DNA of 9,576 bases from Desulfuromonadales bacterium. GTDB taxonomy: Bacteria; Desulfobacterota; Desulfuromonadia; Desulfuromonadales; UBA2294. Positions within the stretch are counted from its first letter, which is position 1. Each line of letters starts with the position of its first letter. Position numbers and translations under genes: made by a program. The notes below the pieces were generated by a model. That model worked only from the letters and a program-made list of their open reading frames with translations. It did no database searches and was not told where the DNA came from. The stretch is taken from NCBI GenBank assembly GCA_014859615.1, contig JACUTX010000085.1:1-9576 (forward strand). The letters are read 5' to 3'. Below are positions 6,838 through 9,576 of this stretch, piece by piece.

Positions 6838-7794
6838 ATGCCCCAACATCAATTCAGAAATCGGCTTATTATCACGGTTCTGTTCACTCTGCTCGCCACC
6901 CTGGCGACCGGTGAAGTGATCAACAAAGTCGCCGCAGTCGTCAATGACACGATTATTACAACCTATCAGCTTGACCAGAGAATGGCAGAGACTGTCGCAC
7001 TCGACCCTGGCTATGCCGGTCTCGACGAAGCGGGTCGCGAAACTTATAAAAAGAAGGTTCTCGATCTTATGATCGAAGAAGAACTGATTCAGCAGCGGGC
7101 CGTGGAACTGAAGGTCAGAGCCAGTGATGAAGAGGTCAATGCGGCCATCGATGATGTTCAGGTGCAGAATAAATTGACCCGTCTACAGCTGATTGCCGCC
7201 CTGGAACAGCAGGGGATGTCTTTTGCAAGCTATCGCAGCAACATGCGCAGCCAGATTACCCGTTACAAGCTGATCGGCAGAGAAGTTCAGAACAAGATCG
7301 ACGTCACCGGTCAGGAGATCCGTCGCTACTACGAGCAGCACCTCGACGAGTACCGCAATCCACCCTACGTTCATCTCAGCCGGATTGTCTTTTTTCTGCA
7401 CGAAGATGTTACGGATGGTGAGGCTGCTGCGCTGGAAGTTCTGGCCGAGCAGGCCCGTCGCCGTCTGGTGATGGGTGACAGTATTGCTGATTTGCTGGCC
7501 ACCTATAGCGAAGCGGAAGGTGGCGATATGGGGAAGCTCAGGGAGTCTGATTTGACGACGGTGTTCGCCGAAGCGATTGTCGGCTTGCAGTCGAAAGAGA
7601 TCAGCGAAATCGTCAAAACCTCCAGCGGCCTGTTTCTGTTCAAAATGGAAGAGCGCAACATCGGCACCCTGCAACCGCTTGAAAAAGTTCGTCCTGACAT
7701 CGAAAAGATCCTGATGGCAAAGAGTCGGGACGAGGCGTTAAAAAAATGGCAGGAGGCGTTACGGGCCAACGCGTATATCGATATTCGCCTCTAA
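6838..7794 (+). CDS. Periplasmic SurA-like chaperone with a degenerate parvulin domain
   Basis: Exported protein of 318 residues. The N-terminal signal (basic start, hydrophobic stretch to about 24) is probably cut after ATG at 23-25, just before EVINKVAAVVNDTIITTYQLD, which matches the start of mature SurA. A SurA-type N-domain (about 27-165, with LDLMIEEELIQQRA) is followed by a single parvulin-like domain (about 176-272) and a C-terminal helix returning to the N-domain. SurA escorts unfolded outer-membrane proteins across the periplasm, and this is likely a relative with one parvulin domain instead of two. Both usual parvulin histidines seem absent: R182 stands at the first (HLSRIVFF) and F266 in GLF replaces the terminal GYH. 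Chaperone rather than isomerase function is therefore inferred. The ribosome binding site is poor. Last gene before a strong terminator, 78 nt after the lipoprotein gene. Confidence 0.88.
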   Translation: MPQHQFRNRLIITVLFTLLATLATGEVINKVAAVVNDTIITTYQLDQRMAETVALDPGYAGLDEAGRETYKKKVLDLMIEEELIQQRAVELKVRASDEEVNAAIDDVQVQNKLTRLQLIAALEQQGMSFASYRSNMRSQITRYKLIGREVQNKIDVTGQEIRRYYEQHLDEYRNPPYVHLSRIVFFLHEDVTDGEAAALEVLAEQARRRLVMGDSIADLLATYSEAEGGDMGKLRESDLTTVFAEAIVGLQSKEISEIVKTSSGLFLFKMEERNIGTLQPLEKVRPDIEKILMAKSRDEALKKWQEALRANAYIDIRL

Positions 7795-7821
7795 CCCGGC
7801 CGATCCTGCCAATACAAGATA

Positions 7822-7861
7822 AAAAAAGTCCGTTGCGCGATAGCGTGCAATGGACTTTTTT
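7822..7861 (+). terminator. Strong intrinsic terminator closing the mfd–chaperone operon (bidirectional shape)
   Basis: AAAAAAGTCCGTTGC (7822-7836) pairs with GCAATGGACTTTTTT (7847-7861) with one G·U pair, and the pairing can extend inward to an ATAG loop (7840-7843), giving a stem of about 18 bp. It has A residues on the 5' side and T residues on the 3' side, so it can terminate transcripts from either strand. It lies 27 nt after the SurA-like stop and isolates the next gene. Confidence 0.9.
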
Positions 7862-7875
7862 GGTTTGCTGTCGTG

Positions 7876-7903
7876 CTGATTTTTTGCAGAGATCCACTAT
7901 AAT
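7876..7903 (+). promoter_or_regulatory. Probable promoter of the metallo-hydrolase gene
   Basis: A perfect TATAAT (7898-7903) lies after the operon terminator and 33 nt before the GTG start. The -35 box is poor: CTGATT (7876-7881), 3 of 6 matches with a 16-nt spacer, which suggests a weak or activator-dependent promoter. The predicted start is near 7910. Confidence 0.6.
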
Positions 7904-7920
7904 CTCACAAAGATCTGCAA
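7884..7920. promoter_or_regulatory. Inverted repeat TTGCAGA–23 nt–TCTGCAA flanking the -10 box (candidate operator)
   Basis: Arms TTGCAGA (7884-7890) and TCTGCAA (7914-7920) are exact reverse complements and bracket the TATAAT. Arm centres are 30 bp apart, close to three helical turns. The left arm lies upstream of the expected start site, so the pair would act as DNA rather than as an RNA hairpin. No regulator gene lies nearby. Confidence 0.4.
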
Positions 7921-7936
7921 GAAAAGGAGACCTGTC

Positions 7937-8632
7937 GTGAAAACTTTCAGCTCTATTCTGACTTTAATAACCATGTTGTTCTCAAGCAATACGCTAGCCA
8001 AAGAGCTGTTTACGTTCACGCCGATTCAGCACGCAACCTTTGTCCTCCAGTCCGGGGATGTAACGATTTATGTTGATCCGGTCGGCGAGGCTGCCGCTTT
8101 TGCCGGTTTTCCGCCGCCGGATCTCATTTTGATCACCCATATCCATAGAGACCACCTTGCGCCGGAACTGGTCACAACTCTCAAACAGGACAACAGCCGG
8201 ATCTTTGGCCCGCCGACGGTTATCGAGCAGCTCGGTTACGGCATGGTACTCAAAAATGGTGAAACGACCGAAGCGGCCGGGATTAAAATTGAGACTATCC
8301 CAGCGTACAACACGACCAGCGAGCGTCTCGATTTTCACCCCAGAGGGCGAGATAACGGCTACGTCCTGAGTAAGGACGGGGTGCAGCTCTACATCTCCGG
8401 CGACACCGAAGATATCCAGGAGATGCGACAGCTACAGAATATCGACATCGCCTTTGTCTGCATTAATCTCCCGTTCACCATGACCATCGAGCAAGCCGCT
8501 TCGGCCGTCAACGCATTCAAACCGGGCATTGTCATCCCCTATCATTACCGGGGCAAACCGGATATGAGCGATATTGACGCTTTTGAACGTCTCGTTACCG
8601 ACTCAAAAGTTCACAAACAGAAGTGGTATTGA
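7937..8632 (+). CDS. Exported metallo-beta-lactamase-fold hydrolase (UlaG/UPF0173-like)
   Basis: Protein of 231 residues, starting at GTG with a strong site AAGGAG (7924-7929) seven nt upstream. An N-terminal signal peptide (MKTFSS then a hydrophobic run, likely cut after NTLA at residue 21) sends it to the periplasm. Metallo-hydrolase motifs: H32 in QHATFVL, HxHxDH at H68-H70-D72-H73, H134, D156 in SGDTED, and H203 in PYHY. The pattern (V)DP...THIHRDH...GYVL...YISGDTE...PYHY is that of the UlaG-like / UPF0173 branch rather than true beta-lactamases or glyoxalase II. Two metals are expected. Substrate unknown: UlaG itself opens a lactone, but this branch is broad, so the specific reaction is not assignable. 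Monocistronic, between two terminators. Confidence 0.88.
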   Translation: MKTFSSILTLITMLFSSNTLAKELFTFTPIQHATFVLQSGDVTIYVDPVGEAAAFAGFPPPDLILITHIHRDHLAPELVTTLKQDNSRIFGPPTVIEQLGYGMVLKNGETTEAAGIKIETIPAYNTTSERLDFHPRGRDNGYVLSKDGVQLYISGDTEDIQEMRQLQNIDIAFVCINLPFTMTIEQAASAVNAFKPGIVIPYHYRGKPDMSDIDAFERLVTDSKVHKQKWY

Positions 8633-8646
8633 TCTTTGCTGTCGAT

Positions 8647-8680
8647 AAAAAATACCCCCCTGCGATTCAGGCAAAGGGGG
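8647..8680 (-). terminator. Terminator for the minus-strand exonuclease gene
   Basis: On the minus strand, CCCCC (8680-8676) and TGC (8673-8671) pair with GCA (8663-8661) and GGGGG (8659-8655) around small bulges, followed by TATTTTTT (8654-8647). It lies 84 nt beyond the exonuclease stop, in the gap between convergent genes. On the plus strand no T-tract follows, so it should not efficiently stop the metallo-hydrolase transcript. The adjacent 8-bp G run (8692-8699) could form an alternative pairing. Confidence 0.65.
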
Positions 8681-8763
8681 CGTTCGAAAATGGGGGGGGT
8701 TGAGTCTTCCTGCCGCTGCGGGTAATCAAATAGACACAAAAAGTTTGTGATCGATTCGCGCCT

Positions 8764-9429
8764 TTAAAAATCGAATAATTTCCCCTGCTCCCCTTTTTGT
8801 AACGGCGTGCCCCCCCGCTCGATGATCTGCTTGGCTGAGAGCCAGAGCGTGCGGGTCAATTCAATATCGTATTGTGAATCGTGCAGACGACTCTGGTCCA
8901 CTTCGATTCCGGCATAAGCGGCGATGGTCATCAGCTTGAAGTTGCTCAGTTCTTCCCGAACCGGCTGGAGAATCTGCGCCCAGAGGAGCATGACATCGAG
9001 ACAGGGGTACCAGAACCAGCTGCCGAAATAACGATCACCGTTCTTTTCCCAGAATTTTCGCATAAACGGCATATCAAAACTGTGCGCGTTGTAACCGATA
9101 AACTGAAATTTATCGGCTTTGTCAAATTTATTAACGTGCTTGCCGAGCAGTTCGACCAGCCGCTGGTATATAACCTGCGGATCCTCAAACAACTGCCCGG
9201 GGAGTTTAAGAGCGTTCGGGTCGCTCGCCGGTAAAAATTGGCGGCGATCGATTCCGGTCACAGCAAGAGCGGCTTCTTCAATCTGATCGGTCGGGTATGG
9301 GCGAAGATAATAGTCGAAACTTTCATGCACCGTATCCCCGATCTGGATAGCGCCGGAAATCTGGGTAATGCCACACCGTTCATAATCGATTCCGGTGGTT
9401 TCTACATCGATAAAAACCAGTTTTTGCAT
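8764..9429 (-). CDS. DnaQ-like DEDDh 3'-5' exonuclease
   Basis: Cytoplasmic 3'-5' exonuclease of the RNase T/DnaQ superfamily, 221 residues and essentially just the catalytic domain. Exo I: FIDVETTG with D8 and E10. Exo II: GYNAHSFD with D119. Exo III: H183-x4-D188 (HDSQYD). The four acidic residues plus His make the DEDDh type, which uses two metal ions to remove 3' nucleotides. No polymerase, helicase or GIY-YIG domain is fused, so it could be a proofreading subunit, a repair enzyme or an RNA-trimming enzyme, and the sequence does not decide which. The C-terminus (QGKLF at 215-219, then DF) resembles a beta-clamp-binding peptide. Start supported by GAAGG (9444-9440) ten nt upstream. It has its own promoter and terminator and converges on the metallo-hydrolase gene. 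Confidence 0.9.
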   Translation of the reverse strand: MQKLVFIDVETTGIDYERCGITQISGAIQIGDTVHESFDYYLRPYPTDQIEEAALAVTGIDRRQFLPASDPNALKLPGQLFEDPQVIYQRLVELLGKHVNKFDKADKFQFIGYNAHSFDMPFMRKFWEKNGDRYFGSWFWYPCLDVMLLWAQILQPVREELSNFKLMTIAAYAGIEVDQSRLHDSQYDIELTRTLWLSAKQIIERGGTPLQKGEQGKLFDF

Positions 9430-9472
9430 CTGATAAATACCTTCTTTTAAAAAAGATAAAATAGCCGCGTTA

Positions 9473-9502
9473 TTTTTACCTTTTCGAACAGGGAGCTGTC
9501 AA
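9473..9502 (-). promoter_or_regulatory. Probable sigma70-type promoter of the exonuclease gene
   Basis: Minus-strand TTGACA (9502-9497, perfect -35), an 18-nt spacer, and TAAAAA (9478-9473; 4 of 6 matches to TATAAT). The start would be near 9466, giving a leader of under 40 nt. It lies directly downstream of the terminator at 9517-9549, which supports independent transcription. Confidence 0.5.
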
Positions 9503-9516
9503 TCGGCCGCTGGTCA

Positions 9517-9549
9517 TAAAAAAGGCCGCTCTTGATAGCAAAGCGGCCT
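9517..9549 (-). terminator. Intrinsic terminator of a minus-strand gene beyond the right edge
   Basis: AGGCCGCT (9549-9542) and AGCGGCCT (9530-9523) form a perfect 8-bp GC-rich stem with an 11-nt loop. On the minus strand a run of six T follows (plus-strand A residues 9517-9522). It should end a transcript entering from the right. The remaining 27 nt (9550-9576) hold nothing I can assign. Confidence 0.85.
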
Positions 9550-9576
9550 GAAAATCTGACGATCATGAACAAATCA

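Noticed and set aside
8735..8749. Small inverted repeat CACAAA-AAG-TTTGTG between the convergent genes
   Set aside because: Six AT-rich base pairs without a T-tract. Too weak to call a terminator for the metallo-hydrolase gene or an operator.
8881..9234. Plus-strand open frame of 117 codons opposite the exonuclease
   Set aside because: The minus strand encodes all DEDDh motifs, and the plus-strand product has no recognisable family.
1..9576. Mobile element, CRISPR array, defence island or new gene cluster
   Set aside because: All sizeable genes belong to recognised conserved families with normal spacing. No repeats with regular spacing, integrase or transposase motifs, or tRNA-like junctions were seen.

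Overview
The window is ordinary core chromosome of a Gram-negative bacterium. It carries twin-arginine export genes, a lipoprotein with an outer-membrane-type lipobox, and a periplasmic SurA-like chaperone. The run mfd – parvulin lipoprotein – SurA-like protein, together with the protein style, suggests Desulfuromonadales (Geobacter/Desulfuromonas/Pelobacter relatives). That placement comes from remembered gene order, not a search, so it is tentative. No mobile element, CRISPR array, rRNA, tRNA or defence cassette is visible.

Layout. At the left, tatB and tatC (minus strand, 4-nt overlap) diverge from nadA (plus strand) across a compact 165-bp regulatory gap. The gap holds two back-to-back promoters, each with a perfect TTGACA -35 box, and a small palindrome between them. 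nadA ends in a textbook intrinsic terminator whose U-tract lies about 10 nt before the start of mfd. mfd, a parvulin-type lipoprotein and a SurA-like protein then form a probable plus-strand operon, closed by a strong A/T-flanked hairpin that should work in both directions. Next is a single gene for an exported metallo-beta-lactamase-fold hydrolase with its own promoter: a perfect TATAAT inside a 7-bp inverted repeat. It converges on a minus-strand DEDDh exonuclease gene that has its own TTGACA promoter and a downstream terminator. At the right edge, another minus-strand terminator marks the end of a gene outside the window.

How the genes work together. TatB/TatC export folded proteins. NadA makes quinolinate for NAD and is itself a [4Fe-4S] enzyme. 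Mfd removes stalled RNA polymerase and recruits excision repair. The two SurA/parvulin-type proteins probably assist folding in the periplasm and at the outer membrane. The exonuclease is a stand-alone 3'-5' proofreading or processing type enzyme. I found no new multi-gene system. The points worth a second look are regulatory (divergent promoter architecture, a terminator jammed against mfd, an inverted repeat around a -10 box) and catalytic (key parvulin histidines replaced in both chaperone-like proteins).
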